DNA from: Curtobacterium pusillum
GTDB taxonomy: Bacteria > Actinomycetota > Actinomycetes > Actinomycetales > Microbacteriaceae
DNA: 64,000 nt
Assembly (NCBI GenBank): GCA_002025645.1
Contig: CP018783.1
Span: forward strand, 186,001 to 250,000
Direction: 5' to 3'
Shown: one piece after another, positions 32,311 through 41,881 of the stretch
How positions within the stretch are numbered: position 1 is the first letter of the stretch
Layout: each line of letters starts with the position of its first letter
Translations under genes and position numbers: made by a program
The notes under the pieces: generated by a model
Database searches by the model: none
Told to the model about the DNA's origin: nothing
What the model saw: the letters and a program-made list of their open reading frames with translations, nothing else

Positions 32311-32343
32311 AAGGCCCCGCACCGGGAACCGGTGCGGGGCCTT
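32311..32343 (-). terminator. Terminator of glnA1
   Basis: AAGGCCCCGCACCGG pairs perfectly with CCGGTGCGGGGCCTT around a 3-nt loop; on the minus strand it begins 17 nt after the glnA1 stop. AA/TT ends make it a good bidirectional terminator. Confidence 0.85.
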
Positions 32344-32359
32344 CGTGGAGCGCTGTGGA

Positions 32360-33784
32360 TCAGACGCCGAAGTACAGTTCGTACTCGAACGGGTGCGGGC
32401 GCTGGGCCAGCGGGAGGATCTCGTTCTCGCGCTTGTAGTCGATCCAGGTCTGGATGAGGTCCTCGGTGAAGACGTTGCCCTTCGTGAGGAACTCGTGGTC
32501 CGCCTCGAGCGCGTCGAGGGCCTCGTCGAGCGAGCCGGGGACCTGGGGGATGCCCTTGGCCTCCTCCGGGGGGAGCTCGTAGAGGTCCTTGTCGACCGGC
32601 TCGTGCGGCTCGATGCGGTTCTGGATGCCGTCGAGGCCCGCCATGAGCTGCGCGGCGAAGGCGAGGTACGGGTTGCCCGAGGCGTCCGGCGCGCGGAACT
32701 CGATGCGCTTGGCCTTCGGGTTCGTGCCGGTGATCGGGATGCGGATCGCGGCGGAGCGGTTCCCGGCCGAGTAGACCAGGTTGACCGGCGCCTCGAAGCC
32801 CTTCACCAGACGGTGGTACGAGTTGATCGACGGGTTCGTGAAGGCGAGCAGCGCCGAGGCGTGCTTGAGGATGCCACCGATGTACCAGCGCGCGAGGTCC
32901 GAGAGGCCGCCGTAGCCGTTCTCGTCGTAGAACAGCGGCTTGCCGTCCGACCACAGCGACTGGTGCGTGTGCATGCCCGAACCGTTGTCACCGAAGAGCG
33001 GCTTCGGCATGAACGTGGCGACCTTGCCCCACTGGTCCGCCGTGTTCTTGACGATGTACTTGAACTTCAGGATGTCGTCCGCGGCGTGGACCATCGTGTC
33101 GAACTTGTAGTTGATCTCCTGCTGGCCGCCGGTGCCCACCTCGTGGTGCGAGCGCTCGAGCTCGAAGCCCGCCTCGATCAGCTTGAGGGTGATGTCGTCG
33201 CGCAGGTCGGCCGTCTTGTCGACGGGCGAGACCGGGAAGTAGCCGCCCTTGTACGGGGTCTTGTTGGCGAGGTTGCCGCCCTCTTCCTCGCGGCCGGTGT
33301 TCCAGGCGCCCTCTTCGGAGTCGACCGAGTAGAACGACTGGTTCTGGGTGACCGAGTAGCGGACGTCGTCGAAGATGTAGAACTCGGCCTCGGGGGCGAA
33401 GAACGCGGTGTCCGCGATGCCCGTCGACGCGAGGTACTTCTCCGCCTTCTTGGCGACCTGGCGCGGGTCGCGGCCGTAGATCTCGCCGTTCCGCGGGTTG
33501 TAGATGTCGAAGATCATGATCAGCGTGCGCTCGGCGCGGAACTGGTCGATGTACGCCGTCGTCACGTCAGGGATGAGCTGCATGTCGGACTCGTGGATCG
33601 ACGCGAAGCCGCGGATCGAAGAGCCGTCGAAGAGCTGACCGACCGAGAAGAAGTCCTCGTCGACCGTGGATGCCGGGATGTTGAAGTGCTGCTGCACGCC
33701 GGGCAGGTCGGTGAAGCGGATGTCGAGGAACTTGACGTCCGTGTCCTTGATGAAGGCCAGGACCTCGGAGGAATCGCTGAACAT
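32360..33784 (-). CDS. glnA: Glutamine synthetase, type I-beta (adenylylated form)
   Basis: 474 aa main glutamine synthetase (GlnA1). Signatures: [43 protein letters not shown] and [16 protein letters not shown]. It has the insertion typical of I-beta enzymes (about 130-165) and the adenylylation Tyr in [11 protein letters not shown], the target of GlnE. The start ATG 33784 has AGGAG upstream (minus strand), preferred over a longer frame from 33835. Preceded by a double GlnR box; followed by a strong terminator, so monocistronic. Confidence 0.95.
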   Translation of the reverse strand: MFSDSSEVLAFIKDTDVKFLDIRFTDLPGVQQHFNIPASTVDEDFFSVGQLFDGSSIRGFASIHESDMQLIPDVTTAYIDQFRAERTLIMIFDIYNPRNGEIYGRDPRQVAKKAEKYLASTGIADTAFFAPEAEFYIFDDVRYSVTQNQSFYSVDSEEGAWNTGREEEGGNLANKTPYKGGYFPVSPVDKTADLRDDITLKLIEAGFELERSHHEVGTGGQQEINYKFDTMVHAADDILKFKYIVKNTADQWGKVATFMPKPLFGDNGSGMHTHQSLWSDGKPLFYDENGYGGLSDLARWYIGGILKHASALLAFTNPSINSYHRLVKGFEAPVNLVYSAGNRSAAIRIPITGTNPKAKRIEFRAPDASGNPYLAFAAQLMAGLDGIQNRIEPHEPVDKDLYELPPEEAKGIPQVPGSLDEALDALEADHEFLTKGNVFTEDLIQTWIDYKRENEILPLAQRPHPFEYELYFGV

Positions 33785-33844
33785 GTGTGTCGATCTCCTG
33801 GGGGTTTGGGTGATGTGGAGGTGCCGCGGGTGCACCCTCCGACG

Positions 33845-33850
33845 AGGCTA
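33845..33850 (-). promoter_or_regulatory. Possible -10 element of glnA1
   Basis: TAGCCT on the minus strand, about 60 nt before the ATG and 10 nt after the GlnR box. No good -35 element is seen, as expected for an activator-dependent promoter. Confidence 0.45.
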
Positions 33851-33860
33851 TTGACATCGA

Positions 33861-33898
33861 GTTTCCCGGACATGACTGGATTGTTTCGTCCGTGTTAC
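33861..33898 (-). promoter_or_regulatory. Double GlnR box upstream of glnA1
   Basis: On the minus strand: GTAAC-N6-GAAAC-N6-GTCAT-N6-GAAAC. Both a-site (GTnAC) and b-site (GAAAC) half-sites are present twice with exact 6-nt spacers, matching the Streptomyces/Mycobacterium GlnR consensus in all but one position. GlnR is the global nitrogen regulator of actinobacteria. Confidence 0.85.
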
Positions 33899-34010
33899 GT
33901 CGAGTGGGGTGGGCGAGTCGGTGTCGGCTCGTGGGCGGGTCCGGTCGGATCGGCGGCGGGTCGTGGCCGCGTCGGTCTCGGCCGGGTCACGGTCGCCTAC
34001 GCTTGGTGGC

Positions 34011-34466
34011 ATGGCCCGCAGCACCACTCCGTCCCCATCGTCCTCTGCCCACCCGGACGGCTGGCCGGGCAAGGACCTCGGGCTCCCCGAGGAGGGCCCG
34101 CGCAGCGTCGGTCGCATCGGTCGGCGGATCGTCGCGCTGCTGATCGACGGCGCCCTGGCAGACCTCGTCGCCTACGTCACCGGGGTGTGGTCGCCGGTCA
34201 ACGGGTCCGGGGACATCGCTCACTCGTGGATCCAGATCGCGATCTTCGCCGCGCTCCAGGTGCTGTTCATCTGCCTGCTGTCCGGGTCGTTCGGCCACAT
34301 CTGCGTGGGGCTCCGGGTCGTGCCGATGCGTGGCGGCTACGTCGGCGTCTGGCGACCGGTGGTCCGGACGGTCCTGCTGTGCCTGATCGTGCCGGCGCTG
34401 ATCATCGACGGTGACAGCCGCGGGGCCCACGACCGGATCGCCGGGACGGTGCTGGTCCGTCGCTGA
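34011..34466 (+). CDS. RDD-family membrane protein
   Basis: 151 aa. A Ser/Pro-rich N-terminus is followed by an RDD domain: GRRIVALLIDGALADLV (with the Arg-Asp pattern), SGSFGHICVGLRVV, a helix about 115-130, and the closing DRIAGTVLVRR. Two to three membrane helices. ATG at 34011 lies 7 nt after TACGCT (33998-34003). Sits between glnA1 and DUF4191 as in Mycobacterium. Function unknown; some RDD proteins affect ion balance. Confidence 0.85.
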   Translation: MARSTTPSPSSSAHPDGWPGKDLGLPEEGPRSVGRIGRRIVALLIDGALADLVAYVTGVWSPVNGSGDIAHSWIQIAIFAALQVLFICLLSGSFGHICVGLRVVPMRGGYVGVWRPVVRTVLLCLIVPALIIDGDSRGAHDRIAGTVLVRR

Positions 34467-34501
34467 GCGGGGCGGGCGCGCGGGCGCTTGCTCGCGCCTG
34501 T

Positions 34502-34572
34502 GCAGTGTGCGAGGTACCCGTCACGGTGCGACCCCGCGCGGCTCCCACGGTGACCGAAACCTCGCACACTGC
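34502..34572. repeat. Long palindrome with GTGTGCGAGGT arms
   Basis: GCAGTGTGCGAGGT (34502-34515) pairs with ACCTCGCACACTGC (34559-34572); inside, GTCACGGTG and CACGGTGAC are complementary with one mismatch. The CTCGCACACT word also occurs in the repeat stretch 3' of rnpB. Confidence 0.75.
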
Positions 34573-34593
34573 GGCACGCGGCACCCCGCACGA

Positions 34594-34627
34594 GAACGCC
34601 CCCGACCTGGCACGGTCGGGGGCGTTC
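34594..34627. terminator. Terminator between the RDD and DUF4191 genes
   Basis: GAACGCCCCCGACC pairs perfectly with GGTCGGGGGCGTTC around a 6-nt loop; lies 20 nt beyond the stop of the minus-strand DUF4191 gene. Confidence 0.8.
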
Positions 34628-34647
34628 GTCGTCGGAGCGGGGTTGCG

Positions 34648-35376
34648 TCAGCGCGGCCGTCCGGCGCGGGCACGCATCGGGTCCATGCCCTTCGGGATCG
34701 CAGCAGCCGGGCTCTGCGTCAACGAGTCGAGTCGGTTCGCGACCGCCAGCACCTCGTTGCGGTTGAGCGACTTCTTGAACTTGTTCATGGCGCGGGGGAG
34801 CTTGTGCAGCGTGACGGCATCGTCACCGTCACCGTCCTTGCCGGAGGCGACGTGCACGACGTGCACCGGGACGTTCGGCACGATGCGCTGGACCTTGCGG
34901 CGCTCTTCGTCGACCTGGCGGTTCAGGTTGCCGCGCTGGCCCTCGGTGATGAGGACGACACCCGGTGTGCCGACGGCCCGGTAGACCGCGGCCTGCGAGC
35001 GACCGTGCACGGCGACGGGCATCTCGCTCGAACGCCACTGCCGGCGGAGCGAGTTCGACAGCACCGCACCGACGGCACCGGGCTGCCCCTCGATCTGCGA
35101 GTACGCGGCACGCTCGGCCAGCCGTCCGAGGACGATCAGGAAGAGCAGCACGCCGAGCAGCACGCCAGCCACGATCCAGAGGATGATCGCGAGCCAGTTC
35201 TGCCCGGGGAGCAGCAGTGCGAGCAGCACGCCCAGCACCACCGGGACCACGAACGCCAGGGCGAACCACCAGACCGAGGTCGGGTCCGCCCGCCGGGTCA
35301 TGGTGAAGACCTGGTACATCTGCTTGAGACGACCCGGCTCCTTCGCCGTCGTACCTTGAGAACTGCTGCGTGCCAT
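34648..35376 (-). CDS. DUF4191 membrane protein
   Basis: 242 aa protein conserved in actinobacteria (Rv2219 type). Two membrane helices near residues 35-80 (VWWFALAFVVPVVLGVLLAL and LAIILWIVAGVLLGVLLFLIVLG), then a cytoplasmic domain with AERAAYSQIEGQPGAVGAVL, TPGVVLITEGQRGNLNRQVDEE and the C-terminal LHKLPRAMNKFKKSLNRNEVLAVANRLD. ATG at 35376 is 6 nt after TATCCT on the minus strand (leaderless pattern). Function unknown. In Mycobacterium the lipB-lipA pair lies between this gene and the dihydrolipoyl succinyltransferase gene; that pair is absent here. Confidence 0.85.
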   Translation of the reverse strand: MARSSSQGTTAKEPGRLKQMYQVFTMTRRADPTSVWWFALAFVVPVVLGVLLALLLPGQNWLAIILWIVAGVLLGVLLFLIVLGRLAERAAYSQIEGQPGAVGAVLSNSLRRQWRSSEMPVAVHGRSQAAVYRAVGTPGVVLITEGQRGNLNRQVDEERRKVQRIVPNVPVHVVHVASGKDGDGDDAVTLHKLPRAMNKFKKSLNRNEVLAVANRLDSLTQSPAAAIPKGMDPMRARAGRPR

Positions 35377-35488
35377 GCACCCAGGATACGGCTTCCGTCG
35401 ACATCTCCGGACCGGCGATGATCCGGCTGTGGGCGAACAGGGTTCTCCACAGGCCACCACCCGGCCTGGAGGCACGACCCACCGATCC

Positions 35489-36274
35489 GTGAGGCTGTCC
35501 GTCGTGCAGATGGTCACCGATCACGTCCGCTGGGTCGCGTCCGACGACGCCGGCGACGAGCTCCTCGCCTGGGCGGCGGACCGGGCGTCGGCGGGCTGCC
35601 GGCACCTCGCTCCGCTCGTCGCGATCGGTCGGCTCCCCGGCGGGCGGCTCGCCGTGGACGTCCTCCGCCCGGCCGGAACCCCGCTGACGACCGCGCTCGA
35701 CACGCTCGGGACGCCAACGACCGGCGTCGCGGTGACCCTGTCCGTCCCGCTCCTCGAACTCGCGGGGGCCGAGCGCTCGGGGGCGCTGTCCATCGGGACG
35801 GGCGGACTCGACGACGTGCTGGTCGACGACGCCGGCGCGGTCGTGCTGTGCGACCGACCACCGGGTAGTGAGGCGGCCCGCGGCACGGACCAGGACGGCG
35901 CACGCCTCCTGGTGCTCGCCGCCAGGGTGGTGTGGGAGCGGACCGATCCGAGCGATCCGGCCCGGCCGCTCGTCGACAGCGCGATCGCCGCGGCCCTCGA
36001 AGGCGATGCCGAAGTGATCCGCGTGGCGCTCTCCCACGTCCGGGCGGCAGCCGCGCCACGTCCGATCCGGTGGGACCCCCCGGCGCACGACCTGCTCCTG
36101 GGCGTCCCACCAGAGCCCCCTGCGGGAGACACCGGCATCTGGGCGATCGCACGCGGCGTCGTCGTGCAGGGCGTCCCCTGGGGCGGCGGACGACGGCTGC
36201 CGTTCCGGTCGGCACTCGTCGGCGTCGTCGTGTCCGTGGGCGTCAGTGCAGCCGCCGTCTTCGCGCTCGGCTGA
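35489..36274 (+). CDS. Unknown protein with C-terminal membrane helix
   Basis: About 261 aa; no family recognised with confidence. The main part is a soluble Ala/Leu-rich domain (residues about 10-190) with a beta-like stretch around SIGTGGLDDVLVDDAGAVVLCDRP, superficially like a degenerate kinase-type fold. Towards the end is a single hydrophobic helix (about 240-258, ALVGVVVSVGVSAAAVFALG), so it is probably a tail-anchored membrane protein. The start is uncertain: GTG 35489, ATG 35510 or ATG 35375 are all in frame. A CTGGAGGCACG repeat half-site lies just upstream (35466-35476). Function unknown. Confidence 0.55.
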   Translation: MRLSVVQMVTDHVRWVASDDAGDELLAWAADRASAGCRHLAPLVAIGRLPGGRLAVDVLRPAGTPLTTALDTLGTPTTGVAVTLSVPLLELAGAERSGALSIGTGGLDDVLVDDAGAVVLCDRPPGSEAARGTDQDGARLLVLAARVVWERTDPSDPARPLVDSAIAAALEGDAEVIRVALSHVRAAAAPRPIRWDPPAHDLLLGVPPEPPAGDTGIWAIARGVVVQGVPWGGGRRLPFRSALVGVVVSVGVSAAAVFALG

Positions 36275-36282
36275 GGAACGCA

Positions 36283-36317
36283 GAACGGCCCCGATCCGCT
36301 GGGGACCGGGGCCGTTC
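36283..36317. terminator. Bidirectional terminator between convergent genes
   Basis: GAACGGCCCCG (36283-36293) pairs with CGGGGCCGTTC (36307-36317) around a 13-nt loop; serves the unknown plus-strand gene and sucB on the minus strand. Confidence 0.8.
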
Positions 36318-36339
36318 CGTCGTGCTGGTGGTGCTGGGA

Positions 36340-37815
36340 TCAGTACCCGAGGTTCGGGCCGAAGTTGCCCTCCTCGAGACGGTTCTTCACCGCGACGAGG
36401 TAGCGCGACGCGTCGGCGCCGTCGATGATCCGGTGGTCGTACGACAGCGCGAGGTAGACGAACGATCGGATCGCGATGGCCTCTTGTCCGTCGACCTTCA
36501 CGACCGCCGGACGCTTCGTGACGATGCCCGTCCCGAGGATCGCCGACTGCGGCAGGAACACGACTGGGGTGTCGAACAGCGCGCCACGCGAACCGGTGTT
36601 GGTCAGCGTGAACGTGCCGCCCGCGAGCTCGTCCGGCTTGAGCTGGTTGTTGCGGGTGCGCTCGGCGAGGTCCGCGATCGATTGCGAGAACTGCGCCAGG
36701 TTCAGCGACGCCGCGTCCTTGATCACCGGGGTGAGCAGGCCGCGCTCGGTGTCCACCGCGATGGACACGTTCTCGGTCTCCGGGTAGACGATCTCCTCGC
36801 CCTCCACGGTCGAGTTGATCTTCGGATGGGCCTTGAGCGCCTCGGACGCCGCGAGGGCGAAGAACGGCATGAAGGAGAGCTTCGAACCGGTCTTCTCGAG
36901 GAACTCGGCCTTGTTCGCGTCGCGGAACTGCGCGACCTTCGTGACGTCCACCTCGACGACGCTGGTGAGCTGTGCGGTCGAGGTCATCGACTGCACGGCA
37001 CGCTCGGCGACGACCTTGCGGAGGCGGGTCATCTTCTCGCGGGTGCCGCGGAGCGGGGAGACCTCGGCGACGAACGGGCCCGACTGGGCGGCGACCGGAG
37101 CCGAACCACCGGCGGCGGGTGCCTTCGCGGCAGCCGCGAGGACGTCCTCCTTGCGGATGCGTCCGCCGACACCGGAGCCGGTGACGGTGGACAGGTCGAC
37201 GCCCTGCTCGTTCGCGAGCTTGCGCACGAGCGGCGTGACGTAGCCGGAGGCCGAGGCGTCCTGCGTCGGGTTCGGGACCGCGGCGGTCGTGGTCGGAGCC
37301 GATGCCGCGGGAGCAGCAGCCGGGGCCGGGACGGCTGCCGGCGGAGCGGCCGCGGGCGGCGGGACCGGAGCGGCCTGGGGGACCGGGGCGGCGGCCGGCG
37401 GGGCTGCCGGGGCCTGCGGCGCAGCGGGCTGCGTCTCGCCGGCGGGGGCCGGCTCGGGCTCGGTCGGCTCCGGAGCTGGGGTCTCGGTCTCCTGCTCGGT
37501 GCTCGGAGCGGCCTCGGGCTCCTCGGCCTCGGCTGCTGCCTCGTTCGATTCGGAGGACCCACCGTCGGACGAGCCGGAGCCGTCGCCGATCTTCACGAGC
37601 GCGGTGCCGACCTCGACGGTCTCGTCCTCCTGCACGAGGATCTCCTCCACGACGCCGGCGATCGGTGACGGGATCTCGGTGTCGACCTTGTCGGTCGAGA
37701 CCTCGAGCAGCGGCTCGTCGACCTCGACCCGGTCACCGACGTTCTTCAGCCATCGGGTCACCGTGCCCTCGGTGACGCTCTCGCCGAGCGCCGGGAGGTT
37801 GACGGATTCGCTCAT
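36340..37815 (-). CDS. sucB: Dihydrolipoamide succinyltransferase (2-oxoacid dehydrogenase E2)
   Basis: 491 aa E2 core enzyme carrying acyl groups on lipoate in 2-oxoglutarate (and in actinobacteria also pyruvate) dehydrogenase complexes. One lipoyl domain (about 1-78) with the modified Lys in [11 protein letters not shown], a long Ala/Pro/Glu linker (about 80-190), the peripheral-subunit-binding domain ([19 protein letters not shown]), and the catalytic acyltransferase domain ending with [18 protein letters not shown], containing the catalytic His-Asp motif. The ATG has an upstream AGGAG. Preceded by lpd in the same direction (49-nt gap), so E2 and E3 are co-produced. Confidence 0.93.
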   Translation of the reverse strand: MSESVNLPALGESVTEGTVTRWLKNVGDRVEVDEPLLEVSTDKVDTEIPSPIAGVVEEILVQEDETVEVGTALVKIGDGSGSSDGGSSESNEAAAEAEEPEAAPSTEQETETPAPEPTEPEPAPAGETQPAAPQAPAAPPAAAPVPQAAPVPPPAAAPPAAVPAPAAAPAASAPTTTAAVPNPTQDASASGYVTPLVRKLANEQGVDLSTVTGSGVGGRIRKEDVLAAAAKAPAAGGSAPVAAQSGPFVAEVSPLRGTREKMTRLRKVVAERAVQSMTSTAQLTSVVEVDVTKVAQFRDANKAEFLEKTGSKLSFMPFFALAASEALKAHPKINSTVEGEEIVYPETENVSIAVDTERGLLTPVIKDAASLNLAQFSQSIADLAERTRNNQLKPDELAGGTFTLTNTGSRGALFDTPVVFLPQSAILGTGIVTKRPAVVKVDGQEAIAIRSFVYLALSYDHRIIDGADASRYLVAVKNRLEEGNFGPNLGY

Positions 37816-37864
37816 CGGGTGGACTCCTCTTCGCAGGGGTGGTTCGTGGTGGTGGTCATGGTGT

Positions 37865-39238
37865 TCACAGGGCGTGCAGCGGCTTGCCCGCGAGGTGCAG
37901 GAACGCCTCGCCGAGGGCCTCGTTCTGCGTCGGGTGCGCGTGGATGAGCGGGGCGACGTCCTCCGGGTACGCCTCCCAGTTCACGGCGAGCTGGGCTTCA
38001 CCGATGAGCTCGCCGACCCGGGCACCGATCATGCTGACGCCGACGACGGGGCCGTCGACGACGCGGACGACCTTGACCGAACCGGAGGTGCCGATGATGT
38101 GGCTCTTGCCGTTCCCGGCGAGGTTGTACTCGTAGGAGTCGACCTTGTCGGCCCCGTACTGCTCCTCAGCCTTGGACTGCGAGAGTCCGACGGAGGCGAC
38201 CTCGGGGTCGGAGTACGTGATCTTCGGGATGTTCTTGTCCTCGATGATCACCGGGTTGAGGCCGGCGATCTCCTCGGCGACGAAGATGCCCTGCTGGAAG
38301 CCGCGGTGCGCGAGCTGCAGGCCCGGGACGATGTCGCCGACGGCGTACACGTTCGGGACGTTCGTGGCGAGGCGCTCGTTCGTGGTGACGAACCCGCGGT
38401 CCATCGCCACGCCGACCTCGTCGTAGCCGACGTTCTGCGTGACGGGGCCACGGCCGACCGCGACGAGCAGCACGTCGCCGTCGAAGGTCTTGCCGTCCTC
38501 CAGCGTCACGACGACGCCGTTCTCGTGCTGTTCGACGCCCTGGAAGCGCACACCGAGCGAGAACTCGATGCCGCGCTTGCGGAACGCACGCTCGAGCTGC
38601 TTCGACATGGACTCGTCCTCGGCGGGGACGAGGTGGGGGAGTGCCTCGACGATCGTCACCTCGGCACCGAAGGACTTCCAGACGCTGGCGAACTCGACGC
38701 CGATGACGCCACCACCCAGGATGACGACCTTGTTCGGCACGTAGTCCATGCGCAGGGCGGTCTCGGAGGTGATCACGCGACCACCGATCTCGAGCCCCGG
38801 CAGCGACTTCGAGTAGGAACCCGTCGCGAGGACGATGTTCTTTCCGGTCACGGTCTGGTCGCCGACCTGCACGGTGTTCTGCGAGGTGAGCTTGCCCCAG
38901 CCCTCGACGACGGTGATCCCGCGCGCCTTGATGAGGCCCTGGAGGCCCTTGTACTTCGAGTTGATGACGCCCTGCTGGTACTCGATGACCTTCGGGACCT
39001 CGACGCCGGCGAACTCGGCGACGACGCCGTACTTCTCGGCGTCACGGGTCGCGTCGGCGACCTCGGCCGCGTGCAGCAGCGCCTTCGTCGGGATGCAGCC
39101 GCGGTGCAGGCACGTCCCCCCGAGCTTGTCTCCCTCGATGAGCGCGACGCTCATCCCGAGCTCGGCGGCTCGGAGCGCAGCGGCGTAGCCACCACTGCCG
39201 CCACCGAGGACCACGACGTCGTAAGTCTGTTCCGTCAC
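37865..39238 (-). CDS. lpdA: Dihydrolipoyl dehydrogenase (E3)
   Basis: 457 aa flavoprotein re-oxidising dihydrolipoamide of the E2 enzyme encoded next. FAD-binding [21 protein letters not shown], redox disulphide in [23 protein letters not shown]-binding [24 protein letters not shown]-binding [15 protein letters not shown], and the dimer-interface catalytic His-Pro-Thr in [17 protein letters not shown] start at 39238 ([13 protein letters not shown]), with GAGGGAG about 10 nt upstream; the longer frame from 39358 adds unlike sequence. Upstream of sucB in the same operon. Confidence 0.95.
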   Translation of the reverse strand: MTEQTYDVVVLGGGSGGYAAALRAAELGMSVALIEGDKLGGTCLHRGCIPTKALLHAAEVADATRDAEKYGVVAEFAGVEVPKVIEYQQGVINSKYKGLQGLIKARGITVVEGWGKLTSQNTVQVGDQTVTGKNIVLATGSYSKSLPGLEIGGRVITSETALRMDYVPNKVVILGGGVIGVEFASVWKSFGAEVTIVEALPHLVPAEDESMSKQLERAFRKRGIEFSLGVRFQGVEQHENGVVVTLEDGKTFDGDVLLVAVGRGPVTQNVGYDEVGVAMDRGFVTTNERLATNVPNVYAVGDIVPGLQLAHRGFQQGIFVAEEIAGLNPVIIEDKNIPKITYSDPEVASVGLSQSKAEEQYGADKVDSYEYNLAGNGKSHIIGTSGSVKVVRVVDGPVVGVSMIGARVGELIGEAQLAVNWEAYPEDVAPLIHAHPTQNEALGEAFLHLAGKPLHAL

Positions 39239-39391
39239 CTGGTGCAACTCCCTCGTGCGTGTCGGGGCCGATCGGACCCCACTGGACACCGCGGCGGCGG
39301 CGTCCGACGGTCGGACCGCATGGTTCCGGTCCCGTCCCGTTGGTTCCGGCGGGGGCACGTCGAGCGCGCTGCCCCGCCGGAGTCAAACCTA

Positions 39392-40873
39392 CTACTTGGC
39401 CTGGAGCTCTTCTGCGAGCGAGATGAGCGTGCGGACCATGACGCCCGTCGCACCCTTGCCGAGCCAGCCGTACCCGCCGCCCTTGTTCTCGGACGGCCCG
39501 GCGATGTCGAGGTGCGCCCACGGGATCCCCTCGCCGACGAAGCGCTCCAGGAACTTGCCCGCGAGCAGCATGCCGCCGGCCGGGTTGCCCACCGTGGCGT
39601 TCACCATGTCGGCGATCTCGCTGGCGAGTCGGGCATCGAGTTCCTCGGGCAGCGGCATCGGCCAGATCGGCTCGGCGACGGACGCGGCGACCTCGCGGAC
39701 CTGCGCGACGAGGTCGTCGCTGCCCATCAGCCCGGTCGTGCGGTCGCCGAGCGCGACGACCTGCGCACCGGTCAGCGTGGCGACGTCGACGATCGCGTCG
39801 GGCTGCTCGAGCGACGCGGCTGCCATGCCGTCACCGAGCACCAGGCGGCCCTCGGCGTCGGTGTTCGTGACCTCGACGGTCTTGCCGTTCTTCAGGGTGA
39901 GGACATCGCCGGGGCGCGTCGCCGAGCCGGAGGGCATGTTCTCCGCGAGGCACAGCCACGCGGTCACCCGGACGTCGAGCCCGAGGCGCGCGGCGGCGAC
40001 GGTGGCGGCGAGCACGGTGGCAGCGCCCGTCATGTCGGTCTTCATGCCGAGCATCGAACCCGCCGGCTTGAGCGAGAGGCCGCCCGAGTCGAACGTGATG
40101 CCCTTGCCGACCAGGGCGAGGTGCTTCGTGGCGGACTCCGGCGCGTACCGGACCACGACGAGCCGCGGCGGACGCTCCGAACCCCGTCCGACGCCGAGGA
40201 TCCCGCCGAAGCCCTGTTCCTCGAGCGCGGTCTCGTCGAGGACCTCGACGGTGAGCGGCAGTCCCTCTGCCTGCGCGAGCGCGACGTCGGCCACGTCCGC
40301 GGGCCCGAGGTCACCGGCGGCGGTGTTGACGAGGTCGCGCACGAGCGTGGCGGCGTCGGCGACGATCGCGGGCCGGACGGCGGCGTCCGCAGCGACGTCG
40401 GCGGATGCCAGGACCGTGATCTCCTGGTCACCGCGCGTCGGGCCCGTGGTGCCGGTGCCCTTGTGGCGGGTGAACGAGTACGCACCGAGGGCAGCACCCT
40501 CGAGCGCGGCGTCGACGAGGTCGGCGGAGTCCGTCGGCAGCGCGAGTGCGATCGACGCGACGGTGGGCAGCTGGCGTACGGCGCTGCCCGCAGCGGAGCG
40601 GACCGCGGCGGGGCCGGTGGCGCTGCCGAGGCCGACGAGGGCGATACCGGTCGCGGCCACACCGGTGCCCGGCAGCCGGACGAGCTGGTCCTTGGCGCCG
40701 GTCGCACCGATCGAGGCGAGATCGAGGTCCGCCAGTGCCTCCACTGCTCCGGCGGCACTCGGCGCGAGGGTCGCGGGGCCGCCGTCCGTTCCGGGTCGGA
40801 CACCGACGACGAGGACGTCGGCGGTGACGGTGGTGGGGCTGGAAGTCGTGGTGGAGAGCGTCGGTCGGACCAT
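39392..40873 (-). CDS. pepA: Leucyl aminopeptidase (M17)
   Basis: 493 aa cytoplasmic aminopeptidase with two metal ions in the active site. Conserved metal/catalytic segments: VGKGITFDSGGLSLK with the Lys and Asp, MKTDMTGAATVL, and the hallmark NTDAEGRLVLGD. N-terminal third is the less conserved domain. ATG at 40873 lies 6 nt downstream of TAGGGT on the minus strand (40885-40880), indicating a leaderless transcript. Divergent from the PAC2 gene with an 84-nt gap. Confidence 0.94.
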   Translation of the reverse strand: MVRPTLSTTTSSPTTVTADVLVVGVRPGTDGGPATLAPSAAGAVEALADLDLASIGATGAKDQLVRLPGTGVAATGIALVGLGSATGPAAVRSAAGSAVRQLPTVASIALALPTDSADLVDAALEGAALGAYSFTRHKGTGTTGPTRGDQEITVLASADVAADAAVRPAIVADAATLVRDLVNTAAGDLGPADVADVALAQAEGLPLTVEVLDETALEEQGFGGILGVGRGSERPPRLVVVRYAPESATKHLALVGKGITFDSGGLSLKPAGSMLGMKTDMTGAATVLAATVAAARLGLDVRVTAWLCLAENMPSGSATRPGDVLTLKNGKTVEVTNTDAEGRLVLGDGMAAASLEQPDAIVDVATLTGAQVVALGDRTTGLMGSDDLVAQVREVAASVAEPIWPMPLPEELDARLASEIADMVNATVGNPAGGMLLAGKFLERFVGEGIPWAHLDIAGPSENKGGGYGWLGKGATGVMVRTLISLAEELQAK

Positions 40874-40957
40874 GCGACCACCCTATCCAGCAGGTGTTCG
40901 CTGTCGGCGTGGTCGCTGCGCACGGGGGAGCACGGTGCCCCGCCTAGCATGGGGACG

Positions 40958-41881
40958 GTGAACCACCCCGAGGAGCTCTACACCTTCGCCGAGGACGCGC
41001 CGACCGTCCCCGCGGGGCTGCACCTGGTCGCCGGCCTCACCGGGTTCGCCGATGCCGGTTCGGCCGTGGCGCAGGTGACGACCGCCGTGCTCGAGGGCCT
41101 CGAGACCGAGCTCGTCGCGGAGTTCGACCCGGACGTGCTGCTCGACTGGCGTGCCCGCCGCCCGGTGATCACCTTCGAACACGACCACATCGCCGCCGTC
41201 GAGCCCCCGCGCCTGCGGCTGCACCTCGTGCGGGACGAGATCGGCCAGCCGTTCCTGTTCCTGTCCGGGTACGAGCCGGACTTCCAGTGGAACCGCTTCG
41301 TCCGTGCCGTGACCGACCTCGCCGACGAGCTGCAGGTCGTCGACACGACGTGGGTGCAGGCGATCCCGATGCCTGTGCCGCACACGCGCCCGATCAGCCT
41401 CACCGTCTCCGGCACCCGGGCCGACCTCGTCGAGCAGATGAGCGTGTGGAAGCCCGAGACGCAGGCGCCGGCGAACGTGCTGCACCTGGTCGAGCACCGC
41501 CTCTCCGAGCTCGGCGCCCAGGTCACGGGGCTCGTGCTCCTCGTGCCGCACTACCTGTCCGACACGGAGTTCCCGGATGCTGCGGTCGCCGCCCTGTCCG
41601 GCATCTCCGCAGCCACCGGCCTGATCTTCCCCTCCGACGAACTGCGCGAGGAAGGCCGCGAGTTCCGCACGCGTGTCGACGAGCAGGTGTCCGGCAACGA
41701 GGAGCTCCAGCGCCTCGTCTCGGTGCTCGAGGAGCGGCACGACACCTACATGGAGGGCAACCCGATCGCCTCGCCGCTCACCGGCGTCGACGGGCAGGTC
41801 CCGACGGCGGACTCGATCGCGGCCGAGCTCGAGCGCTTCCTGGCCGGTCGTCGTCCGGACGGCGACCCGGCAGCCGAATGA
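40958..41881 (+). CDS. PAC2-family protein
   Basis: 307 aa protein of the proteasome-assembly-chaperone-2-like family conserved in actinobacteria. The N-terminal sequence GLHLVAGLTGFADAGSAVAQ and a middle FLFLSGYEPDFQWNRFVRAV are typical; the end carries the helical REEGREFRTRVDEQVSGNEELQRLV. The GTG at 40958 lies 7 nt after TAGCAT; the alternative ATG 40949 overlaps that hexamer. Microbacteriaceae do not always have a proteasome, so its role is uncertain. Confidence 0.85.
   Translation: MNHPEELYTFAEDAPTVPAGLHLVAGLTGFADAGSAVAQVTTAVLEGLETELVAEFDPDVLLDWRARRPVITFEHDHIAAVEPPRLRLHLVRDEIGQPFLFLSGYEPDFQWNRFVRAVTDLADELQVVDTTWVQAIPMPVPHTRPISLTVSGTRADLVEQMSVWKPETQAPANVLHLVEHRLSELGAQVTGLVLLVPHYLSDTEFPDAAVAALSGISAATGLIFPSDELREEGREFRTRVDEQVSGNEELQRLVSVLEERHDTYMEGNPIASPLTGVDGQVPTADSIAAELERFLAGRRPDGDPAAE

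Noticed and set aside
37289-40957. Long plus-strand open frame leading into the PAC2 gene
   Set aside because: Antisense to sucB, lpd and pepA, with no domain signature; only the part from 40958 looks like a real protein.
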